A DNA stretch of 64,000 nucleotides from Enterococcus sp. HY326 (GCF_026157065.1 NZ_JANLGQ010000006.1:62001-126000); one strand, 5' to 3'. Shown: positions 49,387-59,098, counted from the first letter of the stretch. Program-made: numbers and translations. Notes: a model not told the origin generated them from the sequence alone.

Positions 49387-49467
49387 AGTCTGTGACATAA
49401 CTTTTAAGTGAAATTATGCTAGGCAAAAAATGCATCAAAAGCTACATGCCAACTTATGTCACAGACT
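49387..49467 (+). other. Long stem-loop between binding-protein and permease genes
   Basis: AGTCTGTGACATAA (49387-49400) and its exact complement (49454-49467) form a 14-bp stem around a 53-base loop. Such structures behind binding-protein genes stabilise the upstream mRNA and weaken downstream expression; the permease ribosome binding site lies just after it. Confidence 0.55.
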
Positions 49468-49488
49468 ATTTATTTGGAGGTGGATCAG

Positions 49489-50391
49489 ATGGAGAAATCG
49501 GCACAACTACCCGGCAAAAAGAAGGCATTTTCAGATAATAAGAAGGCAATATTTTTCTTAACACCTTCTTGGATTTTATTATTGATTTTCTTTGTGGGGC
49601 CAATTATTTTAACATTTATATTTTCATTTACCAATTTGGCTTTAACTGGTGCAGCGGCAAGTGAGTTGAAATTTATTGGTTTTGAGAATTTTACCCGGAT
49701 GTTTGGTGATCCGGACTTTAGGACTAGTGTAGTAAAGACAATTGTCTTTGTTTTGTTTTCAGCCGTGATAGGCCAATGTTTTTTAGGCTTTTTAATTGCT
49801 TTTATGATGAAAGAAAAAAATAAAACCTTCAGACGAGTTGTCGGCTTAATTATTATCGCAGCTTGGGTGACTCCAGAGGTGGTTGTTTCCTTTTGTTGGG
49901 TGGCTTTTTTAAGTGACAATGGAACTGCCAACTGGTTAGTCGGTTTAATGGGCTTTGAGCCAATAGCCTGGTTATTTACTTTTCCAATGGCCAGTGTTGT
50001 CATTGCCAATATTTGGCGGGGAACAGCTTTTTCAATGATGGTTTTTCAGTCTGCATTAGATGATATTCCAAAAGAAGTCGAAGAAGCAGCTATTATGGAT
50101 GGTGCTTCTAGATGGCAAGTCATTCGGAAAATTACTATTCCAATGGTAAAAGGGACTATTTCGACAAATCTAATGTTAGTAACTTTGCAAACATTAGGCG
50201 TCTTTACATTGATTTACACAATGACAGGTGGTGGACCGGGTAATCAAACTTCGACTTTACCAGTGTTCATGTATAAGCAAGCCTTTGTCAGTTATCAACT
50301 TGGCTACGGAACAGCAATTTCCCTAGTTCTTTTAGCATTAGGGGCGGCTGCTAGCCTAATTTACATGAAAACTCTAAAAGTGAAGGTGTAG
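49489..50391 (+). CDS. ABC sugar permease (CUT1, MalF-like)
   Basis: A 300-residue permease with six helices and the EAA loop EEAAIMDGASRWQVIRKITI followed by PM, which docks to the ATPase. The start is ATG 49489, behind GGAGGTGG. No ATPase gene is in the operon, so a shared MsmK-type ATPase must energise it, as is usual for CUT1 systems of Lactobacillales. Confidence 0.9.
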   Translation: MEKSAQLPGKKKAFSDNKKAIFFLTPSWILLLIFFVGPIILTFIFSFTNLALTGAAASELKFIGFENFTRMFGDPDFRTSVVKTIVFVLFSAVIGQCFLGFLIAFMMKEKNKTFRRVVGLIIIAAWVTPEVVVSFCWVAFLSDNGTANWLVGLMGFEPIAWLFTFPMASVVIANIWRGTAFSMMVFQSALDDIPKEVEEAAIMDGASRWQVIRKITIPMVKGTISTNLMLVTLQTLGVFTLIYTMTGGGPGNQTSTLPVFMYKQAFVSYQLGYGTAISLVLLALGAAASLIYMKTLKVKV

Positions 50392-51231
50392 GTGAAAGAG
50401 ATGGTTAAACGCTCTGAAAAAATCGAAACGATTGTTCATTATGTATTACTTTCAGCGTTGGCACTTTTATTTTTATTACCACTATTATGGATGCTTTTTG
50501 CCTCAGTTGATACAGGTGCCATCCAGTCATTAAAAATCCCTGAATCAATTACTTTTTCAAATTTTACTTCGATTTTAACTGATCCAAGTATCGTTCGCTC
50601 TTTTGTAATTGGAATATTAATTTCAGGTTGTCAGGCATTGTTTGTCGTCATCTTATGCGTACTGGCGGCCTATCCGCTATCACGCTATCAATTAAGATAC
50701 AAAAAAAGTTTTCTGATGACAGTTCTTTTTATGACCTCATTACCAATGACGGCCGTAATTGTACCAGTCTATCAGCTATTTATTTTCTTGAAATTTCAGG
50801 ATTCATTGATTGCAGTCACATTTTTCCTAACCGCTTCTTCACTTCCTTATGGTATTTGGATGATGAAAAACTTTATGGATTCAGTTCCTATTGACTTAGA
50901 GGAATCTGCTTGGATTGATGGGGCATCTACTTGGCAAGGAGTGAGAAAAGTCGTTGCGCCATTGATGGTACCGGGGATTTTTACAGTCGCTATTTTTACC
51001 TTTACAGGTAGTTGGGGGAACTTTTTTGTTCCTTACATTTTAATTCAAACGCCTGATAAAATGCCGGCGTCTGTGACCATCTTCCAGTTTTTTGGGAATT
51101 TTGGCATGGTCAATTATGGCAGACTAGCAGCCTTTTCCGTTCTGTACACGATTCCGGTTGTCGTGTTATATGCTTTATCGCAAACGTATATGTCTAAAGG
51201 ATTTAGTATGGGAGGAGCAACAAAAGGATGA
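50392..51231 (+). CDS. ABC sugar permease (CUT1, MalG-like)
   Basis: A 279-residue permease with six helices and the EAA-type loop EESAWIDGASTWQGVRKVVA. It directly follows the stop of the first permease; GTG 50392 abuts that stop, while ATG 50401 (AGGTG six bases before it) is an alternative that would remove three residues. Its last four bases overlap the start of the alpha-mannosidase gene. Confidence 0.9.
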   Translation: MKEMVKRSEKIETIVHYVLLSALALLFLLPLLWMLFASVDTGAIQSLKIPESITFSNFTSILTDPSIVRSFVIGILISGCQALFVVILCVLAAYPLSRYQLRYKKSFLMTVLFMTSLPMTAVIVPVYQLFIFLKFQDSLIAVTFFLTASSLPYGIWMMKNFMDSVPIDLEESAWIDGASTWQGVRKVVAPLMVPGIFTVAIFTFTGSWGNFFVPYILIQTPDKMPASVTIFQFFGNFGMVNYGRLAAFSVLYTIPVVVLYALSQTYMSKGFSMGGATKG

Positions 51232-54200
51232 TTGAACAGTATCTAACGATAAAAAAGCTGAGGAAAAGAATTGATGAGCTTAAGAATTATCGCTATTCAC
51301 AACTAATTAACTTGCAGGATTGGCAAGCTCAGGAAGATATTTCAAAAGAAGAGCTTTTCCCACCGAAAGATTTTTCTGGAAAGATTTCATTAGGCGAGCA
51401 GTGGCGCGGACGAGATTTATATTTATGGGTTCAAAAAGAGGTTGAAATCCCTGATGATGAAAATTTATGGTTCATCTTTGACTTTGGTCGAACAGGCGGA
51501 GGCTATAATGATGGCTTTGAATCTTTAATGTTTATCAATGGTGAGCCTTATCAGGGAGTCGATTCAAATCATAAGGAAGTGTATGTTGACCCAAAATATC
51601 GCAACCAAAAAATTAATGTGTCCTTGAAACTTTGGTCCGGACTTGAAGGTGGTGGCCCGGAAATTATTCAAGTACATGAATTTCGGACAGCCGAATTAGC
51701 TAAGCAAAGGCCAACTGCCGATGATTTATTTTTCCTAAGCGACATGGTTTTAAAGACTGCCCAACAATTAGCAGATGATAATCCAAATAAATATCTGCTA
51801 GTTAAGCAGCTAAATAATGCTTTTAACCTAATTGATTGGTCCTACCCTGGAAGTGCAACTTTTTATCAGTCAGTTAAAGAAAGCGATCATTTTTTAAACC
51901 AAGAAATTGATAAATTACCGAAAGACGCCAAAGTAGAAATTACGGCTATCGGACATACCCATATTGATGTTGCATGGTTGTGGCGTTTGAAACATACAGG
52001 TGAGAAGGCTGCTCGAAGTTTTTCAACAGTACTGCGCTTGATGGAACAATATCCTGAATACGAATTTTTGCAAACTCAGCCGCAAATTTACAAATATATC
52101 AAACAAGCCTATCCTGATTTGTATAAAAAGATTAAAGAACGAATTGCTGAAGGACGTTGGGAAGTCGACGGTGCAATGTGGCTTGAGGCTGACTGTAATA
52201 TTCCTTCGGGAGAATCACTAACACGACAAATTTTGCATGGTAAAAAATTTGTCAAAGAAGAGTTTGATAAAGACATGCATTATTTGTGGTTGCCTGATGT
52301 TTTTGGCTATTCCTGGGCTTTACCACAAATTCTGAAAAAATCAGGAATTGAAACCTTCATGACAACGAAAATTAGTTGGAATCAATTTAACCGGATGCCC
52401 CATGATACTTTTTATTGGCGGGGGATTGATGGGACTGATATTTTAACTCATTTTATTACGACACCAGTTGTCGGCGAAAATAATGATTGGGCAGAAGAGT
52501 GGTTCTATACCTATAATGGCGAGTTGGAACCGGAGTCCGTCTTAGGGATTTATAAAGGTTATGCAGATAAGGAATTGAATAGTAATCTATTGCTTTCCTA
52601 TGGACATGGCGATGGCGGCGGTGGTGTGACCCGCGATATGCTTGAAAATCGACGGAGAATGGACCGAATACCTGGCTTACCAGCAGTCAAAACAGGAAAA
52701 GTAAATGACTATTTTACTAAACTACATGAGACAATTGATTACGCAACAGATCCTGTGCATATTTGGGATGGCGAATTATACCTAGAGTATCATCGGGGGA
52801 CGTATACCTCTCAAGCCTTTGTTAAAAAAATGAATCGTAAAATTGAATTGGCCTTACGAAAACTAGAAATTTTATATAGTTTCAAAGAAATGCAAGAAGC
52901 GCAAACCTATCCGAAAACACAGCTTTATGATATCTGGGAGGTTTTGCTACGAAACCAATTCCACGATATTATTCCCGGATCCTCGATTAAAGAAGTCTAT
53001 CAGGATCACAAAAAAGAAATTGCGGAAGTTCTTACAGAACTTGAGCAGTTAACGAATGAATTTACCACTGCTAATCAAGATAAGCTTACGCTAATCAATA
53101 CAGCTAACTGGCAAAGAAATACTTTAGTGACCATTCCGGAAAAACGAACAGGAATATACAAAGACGCCACTGGAAAAGTAATTCAGAGTGTGAAAGAAGC
53201 AGATGGCTACACGCTGCTCATTGAAAATATTGAGCAGTTTGCTCAAGTAAAGCTTGAATTTGAAGAAGGGACAACAGCCAAAACTCAGAAAAAAGCAGTC
53301 AGCCAAGTTGCTGAGAACAGTTTAGAAACTGATTTCTATCATCTATCTTGGAATCAAAAAGGCCAGTTGACCAGTATTTTCGATAAAGAGGCAAGTCGTG
53401 AGGTTTTAGAAGGTAAAGGGAATGTGCTGCAGCTGTTTGAAGATAAGCCATTAAATTACGATGCTTGGGACATTGATATTTTTTACAAAGAAAAAGTAAT
53501 TGAACTTGAAGCGGATTCTATCACTATCGTGGAAAATAATTCAATCTACACTTCAATTCTTTTTGAATATAGCTTTGGAAAATCTACTCTGTCGCAAGAA
53601 ATGAGAATTTATAATCATACAAAACGGATTGATTTTCTGACAAAATCTCATTGGGAGGAGCGGCAGCGATTGCTGAAAGCCCGCTTCAACGTTAATATTC
53701 GTAATACCGAGGCGACTTTCGATATTCAATATGGCAATGTTAAACGGCCTACTCATAGCAATACCAGTTGGAATTTTGCTCAGTTTGAATCTGTCGGCCA
53801 TCAGTGGGCTGATTTTTCAGAAAGAAATTATGGAGTCAGTCTATTAAATGATAGCAAATATGGTTATGACATCAAGGAAAATGTTATGGGATTGACGCTT
53901 CTAAAAGGCGGTATTTATCCAGATCCAACAGCAGATATCGGTGATCACGAGTTTATCTATAGTCTCTTACCACATCAGGGGGATTTTGTTGCCGGGAAAA
54001 CTGTTGAAGAGGCTTGGGAAATTAATGATTCTTTAGCTGTAGCTAATGGTGTAGATCTTGAGAGTCTGAATTTTAAACTCGAAGCAGCTGACCAAGTACC
54101 ACTTATGGTAGATGCTTTGAAGGTGGCTGAAGATGGTAATGGCTGGATTTTAAGAGTACATGACCATACTGGTGGCTCCAGAAAAGTGAATCTTTCAATA

Positions 54201-54320
54201 CCTACCAAAGAAATTATTGCTACAAATTTGATGGAAAAAAATGAGGAGAAACTTGGAAATAACGCTATTGAGTTTGATTTAACTCCTTATGAGATTAAAA
54301 CCTTTAGGATAGTTAAATAA
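51228..54320 (+). CDS. GH38 alpha-mannosidase
   Basis: A 1030-residue glycoside hydrolase family 38 enzyme, close to family length. The catalytic (alpha/beta)7 part starts with the zinc ligands in AIGHTHIDVAWLW; the nucleophile aspartate is in WLPDVFGYSWALPQIL, and the third zinc ligand region is LLSYGHGDGGGGVT. The C-terminal half holds the beta-sandwich domains. No signal peptide, so it cleaves alpha-mannosides imported by the ABC system in the cytoplasm. It is the last gene of the operon, overlapping the second permease by four bases. Confidence 0.95.
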   Translation: MIEQYLTIKKLRKRIDELKNYRYSQLINLQDWQAQEDISKEELFPPKDFSGKISLGEQWRGRDLYLWVQKEVEIPDDENLWFIFDFGRTGGGYNDGFESLMFINGEPYQGVDSNHKEVYVDPKYRNQKINVSLKLWSGLEGGGPEIIQVHEFRTAELAKQRPTADDLFFLSDMVLKTAQQLADDNPNKYLLVKQLNNAFNLIDWSYPGSATFYQSVKESDHFLNQEIDKLPKDAKVEITAIGHTHIDVAWLWRLKHTGEKAARSFSTVLRLMEQYPEYEFLQTQPQIYKYIKQAYPDLYKKIKERIAEGRWEVDGAMWLEADCNIPSGESLTRQILHGKKFVKEEFDKDMHYLWLPDVFGYSWALPQILKKSGIETFMTTKISWNQFNRMPHDTFYWRGIDGTDILTHFITTPVVGENNDWAEEWFYTYNGELEPESVLGIYKGYADKELNSNLLLSYGHGDGGGGVTRDMLENRRRMDRIPGLPAVKTGKVNDYFTKLHETIDYATDPVHIWDGELYLEYHRGTYTSQAFVKKMNRKIELALRKLEILYSFKEMQEAQTYPKTQLYDIWEVLLRNQFHDIIPGSSIKEVYQDHKKEIAEVLTELEQLTNEFTTANQDKLTLINTANWQRNTLVTIPEKRTGIYKDATGKVIQSVKEADGYTLLIENIEQFAQVKLEFEEGTTAKTQKKAVSQVAENSLETDFYHLSWNQKGQLTSIFDKEASREVLEGKGNVLQLFEDKPLNYDAWDIDIFYKEKVIELEADSITIVENNSIYTSILFEYSFGKSTLSQEMRIYNHTKRIDFLTKSHWEERQRLLKARFNVNIRNTEATFDIQYGNVKRPTHSNTSWNFAQFESVGHQWADFSERNYGVSLLNDSKYGYDIKENVMGLTLLKGGIYPDPTADIGDHEFIYSLLPHQGDFVAGKTVEEAWEINDSLAVANGVDLESLNFKLEAADQVPLMVDALKVAEDGNGWILRVHDHTGGSRKVNLSIPTKEIIATNLMEKNEEKLGNNAIEFDLTPYEIKTFRIVK

Positions 54321-54338
54321 TTTTTTTAAACGAATAGC

Positions 54339-54386
54339 AAAGCCTGTGATTAAGATTACCGTGAAGGTCTTTAATCACAGGCTTTT
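54339..54386 (+). terminator. Rho-independent terminator
   Basis: AAGCCTGTGATTAAGA pairs with TCTTTAATCACAGGCTT around a short loop and ends in Ts; closes the mannoside operon. Confidence 0.75.
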
Positions 54387-54756
54387 AAAATTTCACCAAA
54401 TAAATCTCATCATTTTGCCACAAGACATTAAAACGAGGCGACTGGCCTTGTGAGATATCTTTTGAAGAATAATTTTGGCTTGAACTGATGCATAGCAAAT
54501 TAGTTTAATTGAGAGTCAAATTTTAACAGGAAGTTCTGTGAATTTACGAATATTGAAAAATTTGGAACAAGAAAAAAATTTTTTTCACAATTGAATAAAT
54601 GCAGGTCTTTTGAATGTTGAATTTGTTAGATAAAATAATGAGAATCCGCAACAAGACACAGATATCAATTGACTTTAAACCTCGCTAGCAGTAGTATTAG
54701 GCGTTGTTTGAGAATGAAAATTTTTAGAGAGAAAATTTCAGAAAGAGGAGTAAAAA
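54387..54756. other. Upstream region of the KimA-like gene
   Basis: No gene seen. In other bacteria kimA/ydaO is often preceded by a c-di-AMP riboswitch, but I could not find its conserved elements here. AGAGGAG precedes the TTG start. Confidence 0.45.
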
Positions 54757-56586
54757 TTGGATTACTTGAAACGCCTTTTAGTAGGTAAACCGTTAAAATC
54801 AGGCGACAACGACGAGCAGAAATTAAGTCGTTTTGCTGCCTTGGCCTTATTATCGTCCGATGCCTTGTCCTCGATTGCTTATGGGACAGAACAAATTGTT
54901 TTGGTACTGGTCACTTTATCAGCCGCTGCTATTTGGTATTCATTGCCGATTGCTGCCTTTGTTATTATTCTTTTAATTTCGTTGACTTTATCTTATCGAC
55001 AAATTATTCACGCTTATCCCCATGGCGGTGGTGCTTATGTTGTCAGCAGTGAAAACCTCGGGAAGAACGCTGGACTGATTTCCGGCGGATCTTTATTGGT
55101 GGATTATATGCTGACGGTGGCGGTTTCGGTTTCGGCCGGCTCCGAAGCCATAATTTCTGCGATTCCCTCACTTTATGCTCATCGAGTGGCGATTTCAATT
55201 GTAATTGTATTATTGATTATGCTGATTAATTTGCGGGGTCTACGGGAATCTGCCAGCTTTTTAATGTTTCCAGTTTACGCTTTTATCGCTGTGATCACAT
55301 TATTGATTTTAGTTGGCCTATTTAAAATATTTACCGGCCAAGAGCCGCTAAATGCAACAGCCATTCCGGGAACCGTGATTCCGGGCATCTCAGTGGCTTT
55401 GATTTTACGAGCTTTTTCTTCTGGCTCGTCTTCTCTGACAGGAGTGGAGGCCATTAGTAACGCGGTGCCGTTTTTCAAGAAGCCAAGAGCCAAAAATGCG
55501 GCGGGCACGCTAGCAATGATGGCGGCAATTCTAGGATTTTTCTTTGTCGGTATTACTTTTTTAAATTATTGGTACGGCATTGTGCCGGAAACAGAAGTGA
55601 CGGTCTTAGCACAGATTGGCGAAGCGGTCTTCGGCGGTAAAAATATTTTATTTTATCTACTGCAATTTGCGACAGCGCTAATTTTAGCGGTGGCTGCCAA
55701 CACAGGCTTCTCAGCTTTTCCAGTGCTGTCTTACAATCTATCCAAAGATAAATTTCTGCCCCACATGTATCAAGACCGTGGCGATCGCTTAGGCTATTCA
55801 AATGGTATTATCACTTTGGCTGCTGGCTCTATTGTGCTGTTAGTTATTTTTCAAGGAGCCACAGAACGCTTGATTCCGCTGTATTCAATCGGAGTCTTCA
55901 TTCCCTTTGCCCTATCGCAAACCGGCATGGTTATTCATTGGCGCAAACAAGGGGAGAAGTGGCTGAAAAAATCGATTGCCAATTTAGTTGGTGCATTTAT
56001 TTCTTATAGCATCATTGTGATTTTATTTGTCTATCGGTTAAATGATATCTGGCCATTTTTCATTATTATGCCAATTTTGATCTTCATATTTTATAAAATT
56101 CATGACCATTATAAAAAAGTTGCGGAACAGCTGCGCTTGGAAAAAGAAGTTGGTCAGCTTCATGATTTTGAAGGGAATACGGTGATTGTACTGGTCGGCA
56201 ACGTCACACGGGCGAATATCGGTGCGTTGAATTACGCCCGCTCAATTGGCGATTACGTCGTTGCAATGCATGTTTCTTTAAATGAAGACGTTGAAAAGGA
56301 AAAAGAAATCGAAGCGGAATTCAAATCACATTTTCCAGATGTACGCTTTTCTGTGGTTCACTCTTCTTATCGTTCGATTGAAAATCCGATTATCCGTTAT
56401 GTCGATTTTGTCAGCAAGCGGGCTGCCCAGCGGAATTTTACGACAACCGTCTTAATCCCGCAGTTCGTCCCCAACAAACGTTGGCAAAATATTCTCCACA
56501 ATCAAACAAGTCTACGCCTGCGCTTGCGGCTAGCTTGGCGGGAAAATATTATTTTAAGTACCTATAGTTATCATTTGAAGAAGTAG
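54757..56586 (+). CDS. APC-superfamily transporter, KimA/YdaO-like potassium importer
   Basis: A 609-residue protein, almost the length of KimA. The first 440 residues hold about twelve helices with the APC signature (SSDALSSIAYGTEQI, then SGSSSLTGVEAISNAVPFFK); the last 160 residues form a cytoplasmic universal-stress-like domain (GNTVIVLVGNVTRANIGALN), typical of the KUP-like KimA group. It probably imports potassium and is inhibited by c-di-AMP. The start is TTG 54757, behind AGAGGAG. It is a single gene. Confidence 0.8.
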   Translation: MDYLKRLLVGKPLKSGDNDEQKLSRFAALALLSSDALSSIAYGTEQIVLVLVTLSAAAIWYSLPIAAFVIILLISLTLSYRQIIHAYPHGGGAYVVSSENLGKNAGLISGGSLLVDYMLTVAVSVSAGSEAIISAIPSLYAHRVAISIVIVLLIMLINLRGLRESASFLMFPVYAFIAVITLLILVGLFKIFTGQEPLNATAIPGTVIPGISVALILRAFSSGSSSLTGVEAISNAVPFFKKPRAKNAAGTLAMMAAILGFFFVGITFLNYWYGIVPETEVTVLAQIGEAVFGGKNILFYLLQFATALILAVAANTGFSAFPVLSYNLSKDKFLPHMYQDRGDRLGYSNGIITLAAGSIVLLVIFQGATERLIPLYSIGVFIPFALSQTGMVIHWRKQGEKWLKKSIANLVGAFISYSIIVILFVYRLNDIWPFFIIMPILIFIFYKIHDHYKKVAEQLRLEKEVGQLHDFEGNTVIVLVGNVTRANIGALNYARSIGDYVVAMHVSLNEDVEKEKEIEAEFKSHFPDVRFSVVHSSYRSIENPIIRYVDFVSKRAAQRNFTTTVLIPQFVPNKRWQNILHNQTSLRLRLRLAWRENIILSTYSYHLKK

Positions 56587-56599
56587 TAATTTAGTTGAG

Positions 56600-56638
56600 A
56601 GAGTCAGAAAAGCGGTGAAGGCTTCTGACTCTTTTTTT
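56600..56638 (+). terminator. Rho-independent terminator
   Basis: AGAGTCAGAA and TTCTGACTCT pair around a 13-base loop and are followed by seven Ts. Confidence 0.8.
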
Positions 56639-56828
56639 GTGTTGAAATTGTTACCAATGTTTTTTAGGTATCTAAAAAATAATTTGCATCAAATATTGTA
56701 ACCCAAAAAATTTGCCTCAACCTTCTAAAATGGGCTAACAAAATCTTTTCCCAACTTTTTTTTTAAAACTCCTGCTGAATTTCATTTTATATCATGATAA
56801 GCTGAATTTAGGAAGTGATTGGCCAATC

Positions 56829-56847
56829 CTCCTAATAAGTTTAGGAG
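56829..56847 (+). promoter_or_regulatory. Hairpin over the RBS of the GyrI-like gene
   Basis: CTCCTAA (56829-56835), loop TAAGT, TTAGGAG (56841-56847); the 3' arm contains the ribosome binding site TAGGAG. This can keep the site closed until the hairpin is opened. Confidence 0.55.
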
Positions 56848-56855
56848 TGATTTTA

Positions 56856-57314
56856 ATGAAGTATCACGTAGAAATTTTAGCACCAGCAAAAGTTGCCTAT
56901 TTAAGAAATATTGGACCTTATGGCAGTCGGGAAAATTTTGAATTAATGACGCAGTTTAAAACTTGGATTGCTGAAAACAATTTGGAGCAACAGGTTGAAA
57001 AAACGGGTATTCTAGCAATTGCCCGGGATAATCCAGCAATTACCGCACCGGAAAACTGTCGTTTTGATTTGTTGCTAAAAATCAGAGAGGATTTTTATCC
57101 AGAATTGCCGGTGCAGGTAGCTGATTTTGCAGGTGGTAAATATGCGGTCTTTGAAGTCAGCCATACACAGGAGGCGATTCAAGAGTTTTGGGCTCAGCTG
57201 CCGCAAATAATTGAAGAAAATCATTTGCAGACTAAAGAGCTGCCATTGATTGAACGCTATAAAGCAGGAATCAGTGACAAACAGCCATCTGAATTTTTGT
57301 TGCCGCTTGTTTAA
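56856..57314 (+). CDS. GyrI-like small-molecule-binding protein
   Basis: A 152-residue stand-alone GyrI-like/AraC-effector-binding domain: VEILAPAKVAYLRNIGPYGS, then GILAIARDNPAITAPENCRF and FAGGKYAVFEVSHTQEAIQE. Such proteins bind small amphipathic compounds and may protect or sense. The start is ATG 56856, behind TAGGAG which is half of a 7-bp hairpin. It is unrelated in position to the GyrI-like gene at 10412, giving two such genes in the window. Confidence 0.8.
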   Translation: MKYHVEILAPAKVAYLRNIGPYGSRENFELMTQFKTWIAENNLEQQVEKTGILAIARDNPAITAPENCRFDLLLKIREDFYPELPVQVADFAGGKYAVFEVSHTQEAIQEFWAQLPQIIEENHLQTKELPLIERYKAGISDKQPSEFLLPLV

Positions 57315-57376
57315 GCAATGAAAATGACTTCTGTCGAATTGAAAATTAGTTTGCAAGAGAAGGGAAGTGGGGGAAG

Positions 57377-57685
57377 ATGAAGAAAATCATAGGCGGAGTA
57401 ATTGTTGGGATTGTTTTACTAATTGGCATAATCTTTTGGTGGCAAGGTCGTGATGTTTCAACGACAACTGGCACTATTGTCGATGTTTCAGAAAATTCGA
57501 TTTTGCTTTTAACAGAGGAATGGATTGAGCTTGGTGGGGAAACGGCTACTGGTGATTTATCCTTTAGTTGGGAGGATGCTGAGGATTTTCAAGCTGGCGA
57601 TCAGGTCAAAATCTGGATAAAAGGGCCGATAGCGACGAGTTTTCCGGCCCAAGCAACAGTTATCAAGGTGGAAAAAATTACTTGA
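57377..57685 (+). CDS. Membrane-anchored DUF3221-like protein
   Basis: A 102-residue protein with an N-terminal signal anchor (residues 4-22, no lipobox) and an OB-like domain GTIVDVSENSILLL to VKIWIKGPIATSFPAQATVI, as in DUF3221/YobA proteins. It is probably displayed on the outer face of the membrane; no function is known. GGGGGAAG precedes ATG 57377. Confidence 0.7.
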   Translation: MKKIIGGVIVGIVLLIGIIFWWQGRDVSTTTGTIVDVSENSILLLTEEWIELGGETATGDLSFSWEDAEDFQAGDQVKIWIKGPIATSFPAQATVIKVEKIT

Positions 57686-57941
57686 TTTTTTTGGGATAAA
57701 TTAGTTTTAGCAATGAAACACCAACTAAAAAATATTCAAGAGCTGATTGAGTTTTTAGCAGAAGCTTTTTAGAAAATAGACTTTTACTTTTTGACAGTTT
57801 TTCGAATTTTTTCGCTCTATACAGAGAATCGTATATACGCAGTCCAAGAAAATATGTGTAAAACAAGTTGGCCTTAACTGGCAAAGCTCAGCTATTGCCT
57901 TTACAGACAACTTCTGCTAAAAAGAAGGGGAGGTGATTTTT

Positions 57942-58811
57942 GTGAATGTGCTAGAGCAGCTGACAGCAAAAAAAGATTTTACTGATACGGAGAAGCGTTT
58001 GGCGGAGTATATTTTGGCTCATCAAGAGGAAATGGCTGAGATGAATATTTCGGATTTGGCGAAAAAGGCTTACTCTTCCCATTCTGCGGTGGTGCGTTTG
58101 GCCAAGAAATTGGGCTTTGCCGGCTATCGTGAATTTAAAATTGCATTGGCGAAGGCTTTCCAAGAGAGCCGTCATATCACGAGTCAGGTGGACCCGAATT
58201 TTCCATTTCGACCGTCGGATAATGCGGCTAAAATTGCCAAGCAGGTGGCGGATTTATGCATCGAATCGATTCGCAAAACCTTCAGCGGCTTGGATAATCA
58301 AGTTTTAGATCAGGTGGCGCAGCTTTTGCTGAGTTCACAGCGGGTATTTCTCTTCGGTACTGGGGATTCTCAGATTCGCGCCCGCAGTTTTCAAAATAAA
58401 TTCAATAAAATCAATCGCTATCTAATTGTGGCGGATGAATACGGCGAGTCTGAATGGAGTGCTATGAATGTGAAGCAGGCGGACTTGGCGATTTTTATCA
58501 GCTATAGCGGCGAGTCCCGCAGTTATCGCAAATTTATCCAATATCTGAATCGCAAGAAAATTAAAACAGTTTTGTTGACCAGCAATCGGGAATCGACGTT
58601 GGCTCAATTTAGCCAATTGTGTATTGAGGTACCGGCTGGCGAGTTGGAAAATGTCAAAGTGGGGACCTTTGCTTCACAAATTTCCTTTGAATATGTACTG
58701 GATACCTTGTTTTCCGTCGTGTATTCCAAAGATTACACGACCCACTTAGTTGATTTAAAAAACAAAGAATGGGTTCTAGACGAGAATTTTTTTGAAGACC
58801 AGTTGGATTAA
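57942..58811 (+). CDS. RpiR-family sugar-phosphate regulator
   Basis: A 289-residue RpiR protein: N-terminal helix-turn-helix (TDTEKRLAEYILAHQEEMAE, MNISDLAKKAYSSHSAVVRL, AKKLGFAGYREFKIAL) and a C-terminal SIS domain (VFLFGTGDSQIRARSFQNKF, LAIFISYSGESRSYRKFIQ) that binds a phosphosugar. The start is GTG 57942 because GGGAGGTG precedes it; the in-frame GTG at 57933 overlaps that site. It most likely controls the oxidoreductase and PTS genes downstream through the shared motifs at 58955 and 60215. Confidence 0.9.
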   Translation: MNVLEQLTAKKDFTDTEKRLAEYILAHQEEMAEMNISDLAKKAYSSHSAVVRLAKKLGFAGYREFKIALAKAFQESRHITSQVDPNFPFRPSDNAAKIAKQVADLCIESIRKTFSGLDNQVLDQVAQLLLSSQRVFLFGTGDSQIRARSFQNKFNKINRYLIVADEYGESEWSAMNVKQADLAIFISYSGESRSYRKFIQYLNRKKIKTVLLTSNRESTLAQFSQLCIEVPAGELENVKVGTFASQISFEYVLDTLFSVVYSKDYTTHLVDLKNKEWVLDENFFEDQLD

Positions 58812-58889
58812 CAAACGATTTTTTTATTGGAAATTTTTTATCATCTGGCAGATGATTTCAGAATAAAACAGTTCTAAAATAGTAGATAA

Positions 58890-58926
58890 TGCATGAGGCT
58901 ATGACAATTTTTGTCATAGTCTTATT
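58890..58926 (+). terminator. Rho-independent terminator after rpiR
   Basis: GGCTATGACAA and TTGTCATAGTC pair around a short T-loop, followed by TTATTTGTTT. A further small hairpin ATCATCTG/CAGATGAT precedes it at 58839. Confidence 0.6.
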
Positions 58927-58954
58927 TGTTTGCTTTAAAAAAGCAGAGTTTTTG

Positions 58955-59027
58955 TTGAACATGATGTTTACTCTCTGGTAGGCTTCTAACAGCCTTTTTT
59001 GAAAATAGTTGAACATTTTGACCAATT
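58955..59027 (+). promoter_or_regulatory. Shared operator module, copy 1
   Basis: TTGAACATGATGTTTA (58955-58970) is identical to 60215-60230; TTGAACATTTTGACCAATT (59009-59027) matches 60268-60286 except for one base. The first motif holds AACAT-G-ATGTT, an inverted repeat. The spacing between the two motifs is 54 bases here and 53 in copy 2. Probable RpiR binding sites. Confidence 0.7.
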
Positions 59028-59098
59028 TTGCGGGATTTGCTTTTTTCACTGGAAGAATCTCTTATAGTTGGCTTAACAACTAGAAAAGAGGAACGCAA

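Noticed and set aside
54387-54756. c-di-AMP (ydaO) riboswitch before the KimA-like gene
   Set aside because: Looked for because kimA often has one; the conserved paired elements were not found.
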